Source: Candidatus Methanocorpusculum equi (GTDB lineage: Archaea; Halobacteriota; Methanomicrobia; Methanomicrobiales; Methanocorpusculaceae). From it: DNA of 16,762 nt. Below, one piece after another: positions 1 through 6,365 of this stretch. The stretch spans positions 1 through 16,762 of the forward strand of contig JAGHSU010000134.1 of NCBI GenBank assembly GCA_018065685.1, written 5' to 3'. Under the pieces are notes generated by a model. The model was not told the DNA's origin, did no database searches, and saw only the letters and a list, made by a program, of their open reading frames with translations. How positions within the stretch are numbered: the stretch's first letter is position 1; each line of letters starts with the position of its first letter. The position numbers and the translations under genes are program-made.

Positions 1-75
1 TCCGTGTTTTACGCGCGAATGAGCGTCAAGCACCCGCATCTAAGTTACAACTACAACAACGAACACCCGCGATAG
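1..75. repeat. Left-edge copy of the dispersed repeat family seen at 5770-6300
   Basis: This stretch shares, in the same order and orientation, the words found at 5775-5850: a CGTGT-like start, the ACGCGCGAAT hairpin half (11-20), the word AGTTACAAC (43-51) and a GA-CACCCGC segment (61-70). Spacing is similar but not identical, with several mismatches. It lies just downstream of the leucine-rich-repeat gene on the minus strand and is cut by the window edge, so the full element may extend further left. No gene is visible here. Confidence 0.6.
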
Positions 76-128
76 GTTTCACCACACAATCAATCTTATT
101 TTTGAAAGTTTGATTCCTCCCTCCTCCC

Positions 129-1337
129 TCAGAAACCCCCCTCAGAAAAGATACTCCCTGACGCTCCTCCCCCGGAAATCGACCACGGAGAGCTTCTCAC
201 ACCCGGAAAATGCACTGCACCCAACCTTCGCCCTGATAGGAATCTCCACCTCCCCGGAAAGACTGATGCACCGCTCAAAAGCACCCGCCCGATCTCCTTC
301 AGCCCCGCAGGAAAAGAGATCGGACCCGAAATCCCGCTGCAGAAGGAAAATGCACCGCCGCCAATCTTTTTTAGCGAACTCCCGAACGTCAGAGAGCCTG
401 ATAAACCTGTGCAGCCGAAAAACGCACGCTCCCCAATCTCCTCCACAGCGTCCGGAAGCTTCACCGGGCCTGACAGACCGCGGCATCCGCAGAAGGCATA
501 CTCTCCAATCTTTTTCACCGAATCCGGAATCTCCAGGTCGGCAAACAATCCGGCAACCCCGGAAGGACGGGAAACCAGCACCGTCTTATCCGCAGTGTAA
601 ACCACACCGTTGATTTCGCAGAAATGCGTGTTCCCCAAAGACCACGGAACCCAGACTCCTGCGCAGTCGGCAAAGGCGGTATCTTCAACTACCGCATCCT
701 CCGGAATCGTCAAAGGACCCGTAAGACCGCGGCAGTGATCAAACGCATAGTCTCCTATCCGCCGCACTCCCTCCGGGATGGTCAAAGGACCGGTGAATGA
801 GCAGGAGGTAAATGCTCTCTCCCCGATACTCACCAGAGAACGTCCGAGCACCAGGGGGCCGGAAAACCCGCAGCTGAAAAAGGCACTCTCCCCGATATCC
901 GTCACACTGTCCGGAAGAGTTAAGCGGCCGGACAGCTTCTCGCACCCGAAAAACGCACTGGCCCCAATCTCCTCCACACCCTCCGGAATCAGAAGGGGGC
1001 CGCAAAGACCTGAGCACTCCCAAAAGGGGTTGGCTTCAATCGTCTTCAGCCGGGAAGGGATGGTCAAAGGACCGGAAAACCCGCTGCATCCCCAAAACGC
1101 ACCATGCCCGATCTCTTCCACGCTCTCCGGAATAGTCAGGGGACCGGAGAGTCCGGAGCATCCTAAAAATGCATCTTTCCCAATCGTTTTCACCGCATCC
1201 CCGAACACCAGGGGGCCGGAAAGGCCCGTGCATTCATAAAACGCCTTGTCTCCTATCCGCTGCACACCGGAAGGAATCGTCAAAGGACCGGAAAATCCGC
1301 TGCAGCCGAAAAACGCACTATCTCCAATCTCCTCCAC
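129..1337 (-). CDS. C-terminal fragment of the BspA-like leucine-rich-repeat protein
   Basis: This open frame (402 residues from an internal ATG) carries about 14 repeats with the SGPLTIP core. A second copy of the non-repeat insert, FCEINGVVYTADKTVLVS, lies roughly at residues 236-253. After KEIGR (about residue 350) the repeat pattern disappears. It continues in the neighbouring frame down to 142, so the last 50 or so residues of this frame are frameshift junk. The ATG at 1335-1337 lies inside a repeat and is unlikely to be a true start. The fragment is listed so the coding content is not lost; it belongs to the 142-2011 gene. Confidence 0.5.
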   Translation of the reverse strand: MEEIGDSAFFGCSGFSGPLTIPSGVQRIGDKAFYECTGLSGPLVFGDAVKTIGKDAFLGCSGLSGPLTIPESVEEIGHGAFWGCSGFSGPLTIPSRLKTIEANPFWECSGLCGPLLIPEGVEEIGASAFFGCEKLSGRLTLPDSVTDIGESAFFSCGFSGPLVLGRSLVSIGERAFTSCSFTGPLTIPEGVRRIGDYAFDHCRGLTGPLTIPEDAVVEDTAFADCAGVWVPWSLGNTHFCEINGVVYTADKTVLVSRPSGVAGLFADLEIPDSVKKIGEYAFCGCRGLSGPVKLPDAVEEIGERAFFGCTGLSGSLTFGSSLKKIGGGAFSFCSGISGPISFPAGLKEIGRVLLSGASVFPGRWRFLSGRRLGAVHFPGVRSSPWSISGGGASGSIFSEGGF

Positions 1338-2011
1338 GCTCTCCGGAATCGTCAGAGGGCCTGAAAGACCCCGGCAGTTTAAAAATGCATCCTCCCCGAT
1401 TTTTTCACCGTAGGAGGAATGTCCAGGTCGGCAAGTGTCCCGGTTGTTTCAGGCGGACAGAAAACAAGCACAGTCTTTTCCGCATTATAGATGATCCCGG
1501 AAATCTCACAGAACCGGGAATCCTTATCCGCCCGCGGAGACCAGATTCCGGGACTGTTGGAAAACGCATTGTCTGCAAGCTGTGTTACACTGTCCGGAAT
1601 CACCAGCGGCTCTGTAAGACCCTGGCAGTCGGAAAATGCATGGCGGCCGATTCGTTTCACCGAATCCGGAAACACAAGCGGACCGCAAAGAGCGGAACAT
1701 CCGTGAAATGCATAGTCGCCTATCTCAGTAACTCCCTCTTCGATGACCGGCCGGACCGGCCCGTAGGGAAATATACGCCAGTGTGTATACCAGTGATTCC
1801 GCCAGGGGCGGGATGGGCGGCTGAAGTCTTTCATCTGCCCGTTGCCGAACCGGACGTTTGTCCGGTCTCCCGCGGGGGAGAGGGTAAGTATTCTGTCTTT
1901 GGTGTATGTCCAGGCAACACCTCCTTCTACGCCGCATATAATCTTTGGTTTTCTCACCGGACGCTCACAAGCCGGAGCATCCGGGCTGTTGGTTGGTTGA
2001 TTTATTTTCAT
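142..2011 (-). pseudogene. BspA-like leucine-rich-repeat protein, broken by two single-base frameshifts
   Basis: Joining three reading frames gives a protein of about 623 residues with roughly 19 BspA/LRR_5-type repeats of 23-24 residues. The core pattern is SVEEIGDSAFFGCSGLSGPL followed by TIP. An N-terminal segment with GGVAWTYTKDRILTLSP and VIEEGVTEIGDYAF is typical of this family. The first break is at a run of six T (1400-1405): one more base restores TVKKIGEDAFLNC. The second is in C-rich sequence near 284-289: one more base restores KEIGRGAFERC and leads to a natural stop at 142-144. Start choice: the ATG at 2009-2011 is preceded by AAGGATGTGAT and lies 15 bases after the upstream gene's stop, suggesting one transcript. 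No signal peptide or membrane anchor is seen, which is unusual because many BspA-like proteins are surface-exposed. The breaks may be real decay, phase variation or sequencing indels; the sequence cannot decide. Confidence 0.8.
1379..2011 (-). CDS. N-terminal fragment of the BspA-like leucine-rich-repeat protein
   Basis: This is the part of the broken gene that can be translated from its own start (210 residues). It contains the family's N-terminal WTY-type segment, about three leucine-rich repeats, and a non-repeat insert FCEISGIIYNAEKTVLVF. The last residues, VKKSGRMHF, are out of frame: the normal repeat text VKKIGEDAF resumes if one A is added to the homopolymer at 1400-1405. If the frameshift is real, this truncated product is probably all that is made. 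Confidence 0.6.
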   Translation of the reverse strand: MKINQPTNSPDAPACERPVRKPKIICGVEGGVAWTYTKDRILTLSPAGDRTNVRFGNGQMKDFSRPSRPWRNHWYTHWRIFPYGPVRPVIEEGVTEIGDYAFHGCSALCGPLVFPDSVKRIGRHAFSDCQGLTEPLVIPDSVTQLADNAFSNSPGIWSPRADKDSRFCEISGIIYNAEKTVLVFCPPETTGTLADLDIPPTVKKSGRMHF

Positions 2012-2026
2012 TTTGTATCACATCCT

Positions 2027-2995
2027 TCATTGTTTTGTTCCATAGGTATCTTCCTCATCCTCATCCGGCTCTTTTTGTACAATCTTCTTCCGAAGCATCT
2101 TCGTTGCGGAGTTCCTCAGCATCGCATCAAGACTCACCTTCTGATGAATCTGCGTGAGATGGGTGTCGTACGCCGTAAGAAGCTCTCCGATCATCTTCGT
2201 CCGCATGCGGTCCTCCGCCTGCGGGGCTCTCCGTATGGTCTCGATCTCAAACATCCAGACACACATCTCGGCAAAAAGCGAGTCCGCGACAAACTGCTGC
2301 GCGGCAGACAGCCGCTCTCCCGCAGGTTCCCACTCCCCGTTCCTTCGTGCAAGCCACACCTCACACTCCGGGTCGAAGACAAGCCACCCTTCGCACTCAT
2401 CAATAAACCGCTGCGCATACCCGCGTTCGTTTAAGGAACAGGCTGCAAACGTGATGGAGAGTGAGTCTATCTGACGTGCGGGAATCACCCGCTCCCAGGG
2501 AGGAACCTCGACGTCTTCCGTCCCGAAGAGGGTTGTGTACGAAACCCTCTCCAGCCGTGCCGCCTCCCGTCTGAAAACGTACAAAACGAAAGGGTCCGGG
2601 TTATTGACGGACAGTGACGGGTGAACGGTAAGGCTCGCGACGCAATCTCCTTCGTGCACAAGTTCATAGATCAGGGTGTCCTTCTCACCGGGCTTTACCC
2701 GCATCTCATACGAGGTGCAGATGTGGTATGTCCTGGCGTCTTTTGGAGAAATCCCGTCTGCTGCGTCATCTTTTTCATGCACGGGCTTCCCTCTGGTATA
2801 TTTCGTGAAATATTTCGTGAAATATTTCGTGGGAAATCCCGCGGGAAATTCCGGTGAATTATCCTGCGAATGGTTTTTGGGAATCCGGTGGAGGTTGAAG
2901 ATTTCAAGCCGCGGTTTTTCCTGCGGCTCCTGCTCGGGCTCATCTGCCGGTTCCTCCGGTACGACATCTACCGTTGTACGATCGGTCTGATCCAT
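2027..2995 (-). CDS. Hypothetical protein with acidic N-terminus and FTKY triplet repeat
   Basis: I do not recognise this 322-residue protein. Residues 1-30 are acidic and rich in Pro and Glu (PEEPADEPEQEPQEKP). Next comes a short tandem repeat, TKYFTKYFTKY, encoded by three 12-bp copies. A mixed alpha/beta middle follows, with LIYELVHEGDCVASLTVHPS and a Trp-rich stretch (GWLVFDPECEVWLARRNGEW). The C-terminal part is probably helical, ending in a charged tail (KEPDEDEEDTYGTKQ). No signal peptide, membrane segment or known catalytic motif is visible, so a cytoplasmic protein is likely. A strong ribosome site, GGAGGT, lies upstream of the ATG at 2993-2995. The gene sits 169 bp after the HsdM-like gene and 15 bp before the leucine-rich-repeat gene on the same strand, so it may be co-transcribed with the latter. 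Confidence 0.75.
   Translation of the reverse strand: MDQTDRTTVDVVPEEPADEPEQEPQEKPRLEIFNLHRIPKNHSQDNSPEFPAGFPTKYFTKYFTKYTRGKPVHEKDDAADGISPKDARTYHICTSYEMRVKPGEKDTLIYELVHEGDCVASLTVHPSLSVNNPDPFVLYVFRREAARLERVSYTTLFGTEDVEVPPWERVIPARQIDSLSITFAACSLNERGYAQRFIDECEGWLVFDPECEVWLARRNGEWEPAGERLSAAQQFVADSLFAEMCVWMFEIETIRRAPQAEDRMRTKMIGELLTAYDTHLTQIHQKVSLDAMLRNSATKMLRKKIVQKEPDEDEEDTYGTKQ
2798..2833. repeat. Three tandem copies of a 12-bp unit inside a gene
   Basis: ATATTTCGTGAA occurs twice exactly (2798-2809, 2810-2821), followed by ATATTTCGTGGG (2822-2833). Because 12 is a multiple of 3, the repeat keeps the reading frame and encodes the TKYFTKYFTKY segment of the hypothetical protein. Each unit contains a small inverted repeat, TTTC-GT-GAAA. 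The array is a likely slippage site whose copy number could vary between strains. Confidence 0.9.
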
Positions 2996-3164
2996 AGTCC
3001 AAACCTCCGGTAACGCAATTCAAAGCATCTCTAAAGCATCCGCTCCATGCATCCAAAACGTCCAATATCACATACGGCCCCCGCTCTCTTTGGCAGAGCA
3101 TTCGCTTATCGTATGCAAAAGGCAAAAGAGAGGAGAAAATGAGAGGGGGCGGAAAAGAGCTGCT
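2996..3164 (-). other. Intergenic spacer with pyrimidine-rich, terminator-like tract
   Basis: Reading the minus strand after the HsdM-like stop, about 45 bases (3163-3115) are almost entirely C and T, with several TTTT runs; this is compatible with archaeal T-tract termination. A small stem follows (GCTCT 3083-3087 with AGAGC 3095-3099). No clear TATA box precedes the gene at 2995, so read-through or a weak promoter are both possible. Confidence 0.4.
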
Positions 3165-4598
3165 TTACTTTTCCTCCGTCAGGGACGCTGCAATCTCCTC
3201 GATATTTTTCATCAGGGAGACGCGCTGCTCCTCGAGGCGCTTTATGTCGCGCAGGATGTGGGAAATCTCCGTCTCCTTCGGTTTTGCAATACACGCGGTG
3301 TACTGCTTCGGGGAAAAGACAGTCTCCCCCGGGCGCCGGAGTATCCGTCCGCTCTCTGCGGCAAGAATATCCGCACAGGAAACCACGGCAGAGAATCCGG
3401 GGACCTCCTCAAACGTTTTCACGCAGGAAAGAACGCGGGAAACAACCGCTGACGCAGGAACATCTGTCGCGTTGATAAAGAGGATTTTTCCGCAGCGTTC
3501 CTCTTCCTTCTCATCGTTGAAGACATAGATTCTTCTGATCTCGCGTCCGCGGCCCGGACGCATCGGGAACTCACCGGTGACCGGTTTTTCCTCAGACACA
3601 GCAACATCAATCACCGCCTCGGGAAGGTCCTGTGACAGAAGGGATGTGATACCCTCTGATGAGACATCATCCAGGATTCCGGGTCCGCGGAAATTCCCGC
3701 CGGCGTTTCCGATGAGGATACATTTTCCCGAACCTGCGGAGGCAATCGCATGGCAGAACGCCGCAGACGGGGAAAGTCTGGAAAGCTCCGGGCAGTACGT
3801 CTGGAAACGTTTGTGGACATCCGTCTGGAAGAGTGCGGTTTCCTTGTCGGAGCCGATTCCTGTGAGGTCGGAGACAACAAGGTCAAACCGTCTCAGGCGG
3901 CCGTGCTCATCGGTAAGCGGGGCTTCGAGGTGGTTTTCAGGGAGGATTTTTATGTCATACTCATCGGCAAGGGCTGCTCTGATTTTGGCAATCGAAGCAT
4001 AGACCAGGGTTTCATCACTTGCGGTTTTTTGGGGAGCATTTATGCCGGAAAGAAGAGTTCCGAATTTGCAGAACGGGTCGTACACGCTGTACGGCATGAA
4101 ATACTCCGCAATCCCTGCAGCGATGCGTTCCGCAACACCGGGACTTTCGGAAACCCCGAGGCGGTACCCGCCCCTTCCGGTCAGAACATGGTGCAGATAC
4201 AGGTCAAAACCGCGGGCAACCTCTTTCCGCGGGACTGCTGCCCCGGATAAATCCAAAGAGAGCAGGGTATTTTCGGTCTGCTTCAGAACAGATGCCGCAA
4301 GCCCCCGGCTCACCTGTGAGTCTGCGGAGGAGAACTCTTCAGGCGCTTTATCGAAGAGGACATCCGGTCTGAAACCAAACATTGCACGCGAAAGATGCAT
4401 CAGGTTTTTCTCATCATATCCGCGGTCCTCCACACGCTCATCATATCGATAAAACACCAGCTTTGCCCTATTTTCAGGCAGTTTCGGGTTGTCCACAAAC
4501 CATTTTGCAAAGAACATCTGCGGCAGATACCCGAGACTTCCCGCACAGGTAATCTCAGAGAGATTGTTTAAAATCCCTGCAATATCTTCTGCGTTCAT
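3165..4598 (-). CDS. HsdM-like (N6-adenine methylase family) protein with degenerate catalytic motifs
   Basis: The 477-residue protein has the layout of a type I methylation subunit. A helical N-terminus is followed by a segment aligned with the family's GxFYTPxxV region (GYRLGVSESPGVAERIA, 144-160). The motif I position reads YDPFCKFGTLL (173-183), where active enzymes have a DPxCGxG-type sequence. The motif IV position reads FDLVVSDLTGIG (238-249), where NPPF or NPPY is expected. Then comes a region resembling the HsdM LPxG/AVIxLP segment (ILIGNAGGNFRGPG and LPEAVIDVAV), and a C-terminal helix-rich tail. The Gly and Asn-Pro-Pro residues needed for SAM binding and adenine methylation appear lost, so I infer a non-catalytic or altered protein. 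The ATG at 4596-4598 was chosen because GGAGG lies just upstream and the preceding HsdS-like stop ends one base before it; the longer frame from 4730 would overlap that gene by about 130 bp. Confidence 0.75.
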   Translation of the reverse strand: MNAEDIAGILNNLSEITCAGSLGYLPQMFFAKWFVDNPKLPENRAKLVFYRYDERVEDRGYDEKNLMHLSRAMFGFRPDVLFDKAPEEFSSADSQVSRGLAASVLKQTENTLLSLDLSGAAVPRKEVARGFDLYLHHVLTGRGGYRLGVSESPGVAERIAAGIAEYFMPYSVYDPFCKFGTLLSGINAPQKTASDETLVYASIAKIRAALADEYDIKILPENHLEAPLTDEHGRLRRFDLVVSDLTGIGSDKETALFQTDVHKRFQTYCPELSRLSPSAAFCHAIASAGSGKCILIGNAGGNFRGPGILDDVSSEGITSLLSQDLPEAVIDVAVSEEKPVTGEFPMRPGRGREIRRIYVFNDEKEEERCGKILFINATDVPASAVVSRVLSCVKTFEEVPGFSAVVSCADILAAESGRILRRPGETVFSPKQYTACIAKPKETEISHILRDIKRLEEQRVSLMKNIEEIAASLTEEK

Positions 4599-4599
4599 T

Positions 4600-5187
4600 T
4601 CAGAATCCTCCGAGATGGTTGGTGAGAGCTGCTGCCTCCAGGTCATCGAGGCGTTTCTGTTCACGGAGGACCACCGCACGTTCTTCAGCTGCTGTTTCCA
4701 GAAGCTCTGCGAGGCGGCTCTGCGCATCATTGTCGGGGATGGTGACCGTGAGGTCTAAGATGTCCCGGATGTTAATGCTTCGTAAGGTGCGCCCCCGTCC
4801 TTTCTCTTCGAGATAGGCACGAATCTGCGGAAGTCTCAGGTATCCGGCAATAAGCTCCGGGCGGATTTTCCCAGAATCAATCTCAAGCGCCGCAAACTCG
4901 GCGGAGAAGGCAAAACCCTCCCCCTCTTTCGGGACAACGGCGACTTTCGCGGGTCCTCTGAGGGAGATTACAATGTCCCCTTCCTTTAAGAGGTTGTCTC
5001 TGGTGCGCTCCGACTCGCGGGCGAGAACAGGCTCAATTGAGGCGAAATCGATTGCCCCTGTCTCGGTGATGTTTGCGTGGCGGATTACTTTGAGTGCGGA
5101 TGTTCCTTCCTTTAAGTAGAAGGAGGATGCCCCGCGCTTGACCTTCTTGCAGAGGTCTTCAATGGTTGCTGTATTCTTTTCAGACAT
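4600..5187 (-). CDS. HsdS-like half-size type I specificity subunit (single target-recognition domain)
   Basis: At 195 residues this is about half a normal HsdS. It shows one Methylase_S-type unit: TIEDLCKKVKRG at the start, then LKVIRHANITETGAID, LLKEGDIVISLRGPAKVAVV, the segment IRPELIAGYLRLPQIRAYL, and GRTLRSINIRDILDLTVTIP. It ends in a coiled-coil-like helix, SRLAELLETAAEERAVVLRE and onward. Known half-specificity subunits act as dimers, so a symmetrical DNA target is a reasonable inference. Its partner is the HsdM-like gene starting one base after its stop. No restriction (HsdR) gene lies in the window. The ribosome site AGGAG at 5198-5202 partly overlaps a hairpin in the leader. Family assignment is fairly secure; a role in DNA methylation is doubtful given the partner's motifs. 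Confidence 0.8.
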   Translation of the reverse strand: MSEKNTATIEDLCKKVKRGASSFYLKEGTSALKVIRHANITETGAIDFASIEPVLARESERTRDNLLKEGDIVISLRGPAKVAVVPKEGEGFAFSAEFAALEIDSGKIRPELIAGYLRLPQIRAYLEEKGRGRTLRSINIRDILDLTVTIPDNDAQSRLAELLETAAEERAVVLREQKRLDDLEAAALTNHLGGF

Positions 5188-5197
5188 TTTTTCTTAT

Positions 5198-5222
5198 CTC
5201 CTGCGGGGGGTGTAACCGCAGG
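5198..5222 (-). promoter_or_regulatory. Leader hairpin overlapping the ribosome site of the HsdS-like gene
   Basis: In the minus-strand RNA, CCTGCGG (5222-5216) pairs with CCGCAGG (5206-5200) around a 9-base loop. The 3' arm shares three bases with the ribosome site AGGAG (5202-5198), eleven bases before the ATG. Folding could limit translation of the pair. A CTTATAG sequence (5248-5254 on the complement) is a possible TATA box that would start the RNA near 5225, just ahead of the hairpin. Confidence 0.5.
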
Positions 5223-5335
5223 TTTTAAGATAAAAGGAAACAGATCTCTATAAGGCAGAGGAGCTTTGTCATTTCCCATCCGCAGGGAAACTTTGTTTCT
5301 CCGGCTGAGGGGCCGGTCTGCGGAGGATTCTTCAC

Positions 5336-5360
5336 ATTGACAATTGTTTCCTTTGTCAAT
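5336..5360. promoter_or_regulatory. Perfect 8-bp inverted repeat (operator candidate)
   Basis: ATTGACAA (5336-5343) and TTGTCAAT (5353-5360) form a perfect inverted repeat with 9 bases between. It lies about 150 bp upstream of the HsdS-like start in AT-richer non-coding DNA. A dimeric regulator site is possible, but the distance from the likely TATA box is large. Confidence 0.4.
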
Positions 5361-5471
5361 TTCTTTTGGTCAGCATTTTTGGTGCCGGCCGTTTTTTGCC
5401 AACGTTTCCGCAGACAGTGCTGCAGTCCGGTTGACATAACAGAGTTGGTTGTCGGGATGTTTAAATCCATA

Positions 5472-5490
5472 TGTCGAATGTTGTTCGACA
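5472..5490. promoter_or_regulatory. Perfect 7-bp inverted repeat (operator candidate)
   Basis: TGTCGAA (5472-5478) and TTCGACA (5484-5490) are separated by TGTTG. The word TTGTCG also occurs shortly before, at about 5448. This looks like a protein-binding palindrome rather than a terminator, as no T-tract follows on either strand. No adjacent gene start makes its target obvious. Confidence 0.4.
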
Positions 5491-5611
5491 ATTGGTTTAT
5501 GATGTTAAACAGGGTGGTTTTGAGAGGGTTGTCCGCGAGTGGAACAGGGGAACGCGCGGAAAAATGGTGTCCGGGAGATACGTTCAGTCCTCTTCTCCCC
5601 GCATCCATAAA

Positions 5612-5632
5612 GGTCGGCGTATCTCGCCGACC
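5612..5632. repeat. Perfect 8-bp stem-loop
   Basis: GGTCGGCG (5612-5619) and CGCCGACC (5625-5632) enclose TATCT. It is the first of the hairpin series and is followed at once by a second, imperfect one built from CCGCGGA and TCCGTGG. No T-run follows, so it is not an obvious terminator. Confidence 0.7.
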
Positions 5633-5656
5633 GCCCGCGGAGCGTATCCGTGGGAA

Positions 5657-5710
5657 TGCGGGGCGCTTTAGCGCCCTTAGCAAAGCACGACCGAAGGGCG
5701 TGCGATCCGT
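5657..5710. repeat. Two-hairpin module, copy A
   Basis: Hairpin 1 is GGGCGC-TTTA-GCGCCC (5661-5676). Hairpin 2 is GCACG (5685-5689) with CGTGC (5699-5703). They are joined by TTAGCAAA and followed by GATCCGT. The same layout returns at 5731-5779 with different but still complementary stem sequences. Confidence 0.7.
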
Positions 5711-5730
5711 TTAAATCCGTGGATATCGGC

Positions 5731-5779
5731 GAGAGCCTTTAGGCTCGAAGCCAAAGCACGGCTCTGCCGTGCGATTCGT
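5731..5779. repeat. Two-hairpin module, copy B
   Basis: Hairpin 1 is GAGCC-TTTA-GGCTC (5733-5746). Hairpin 2 is GCACGGC-TCT-GCCGTGC (5756-5772). The linker is GAAGCCAAA and the module ends in GATTCGT. Compared with copy A, stem bases differ on both sides while pairing, the TTTA loop and the AAAGCACG and CGTGCGAT borders stay the same. A relative of hairpin 1, GAGCC-CCA-GGCTC followed by GAAG, appears near 6128-6140. Confidence 0.7.
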
Positions 5780-5784
5780 GTCTA

Positions 5785-5860
5785 ACGCGCGAATGCGCGT
5801 CATAGAATCCGCACCCCAGTTACAACATCCACGAAGAGCACCCGCACCAAAAGGGCTGCC
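5785..5860. repeat. AGTTACAAC element, copy with ACGCGC hairpin
   Basis: ACGCGC-GAAT-GCGCGT (5785-5800) forms a perfect hairpin. AGTTACAACATCC (5818-5830) and GAAGAGCACCCGCACC follow. The left window edge (11-70) has the same order. Position 6258-6290 has the second half only. Confidence 0.65.
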
Positions 5861-5881
5861 CCTGGTCACAAACACCCGCAC

Positions 5882-6020
5882 CGAAACCCGTCTTTCCCCA
5901 TCTGCGGTAAGCCCGCCGAAATTCGGCGGGCTGCGAGCGTAAGCGAGCATCTGCGGAAATCTGCGGAAATCTGCGTCCCGAGCACTACGTGCGAGCTCAC
6001 AAAACCGCGGCTGATTCAAC
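5882..6020 (+). repeat. 139-bp direct repeat, first copy
   Basis: This copy and 6366-6505 are nearly identical: I count about five substitutions and one single-base insertion. It includes a long palindrome (AGCCCGCCGAA at 5910-5920 facing TTCGGCGGGCT at 5922-5932), a tract with CTGCGGAAAT in tandem (5951-5970), and GCAC-TAC-GTGC (5982-5992). It ends in ACCGCGGCTGATTCAAC. Confidence 0.9.
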
Positions 6021-6205
6021 TATGGAACGTAAGAGCCGCACTGTCCTGGCAGCGCAACAGGGAGAACACCCGCACCTAAACCCCCCTTCCCTCTCCCAGC
6101 GAGCCGCCCGCGCCCCGCGATTGACGAGAGCCCCAGGCTCGAAGTTGGAGCAGGTCCAAAGGGCATGCGGCTTAAGCGGGGCCAAACGCGGGTGAATAGG
6201 CTCGC

Positions 6206-6235
6206 GATTTGCGTGGATTTGCGTAGATTTGCGGT
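6206..6235 (+). repeat. 10-bp tandem tract
   Basis: GATTTGCGTG, GATTTGCGTA and GATTTGCGGT follow each other without gaps. The unit differs by one transition from the AATCTGCG core of the tract at 5951-5976, so it is part of the same repeat vocabulary. The spacing equals about one DNA helical turn. Confidence 0.7.
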
Positions 6236-6257
6236 TTTGGTGACAACGCCGCACATA

Positions 6258-6296
6258 AGTTACAACATCCGCGAAGAGCATCCGCACTAAAGAGCC
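6258..6296. repeat. AGTTACAAC element, short copy
   Basis: AGTTACAACATCC (6258-6270), then GCGAAGAGCATCCGCACTAA, matches 5818-5850 with only a few changes. The upstream hairpin half present at 5785 is missing here; instead the 10-bp GATTTGCG tract precedes it. Confidence 0.75.
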
Positions 6297-6365
6297 GCGG
6301 CCTCCCGGCTCCGGCGACAAGCCCCCGCGGCTAAAGGGCTGCGGATTGGTAACCGGAATCCACAC

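Noticed and set aside
1169..2434. 421-residue plus-strand open frame
   Set aside because: It is antisense to the leucine-rich-repeat gene and the hypothetical protein; its length comes from the repetitive composition of the opposite strand.
4599..4730. Longer start for the HsdM-like gene
   Set aside because: It would overlap the HsdS-like gene by about 130 bp and adds a sequence with no family similarity; the ATG at 4598 has a good ribosome site.
5225..5683. 152-residue minus-strand open frame upstream of the HsdS-like gene
   Set aside because: It runs through hairpin DNA and both inverted repeats, has no ribosome site and no recognisable pattern, and its composition is unlike the neighbouring genes.
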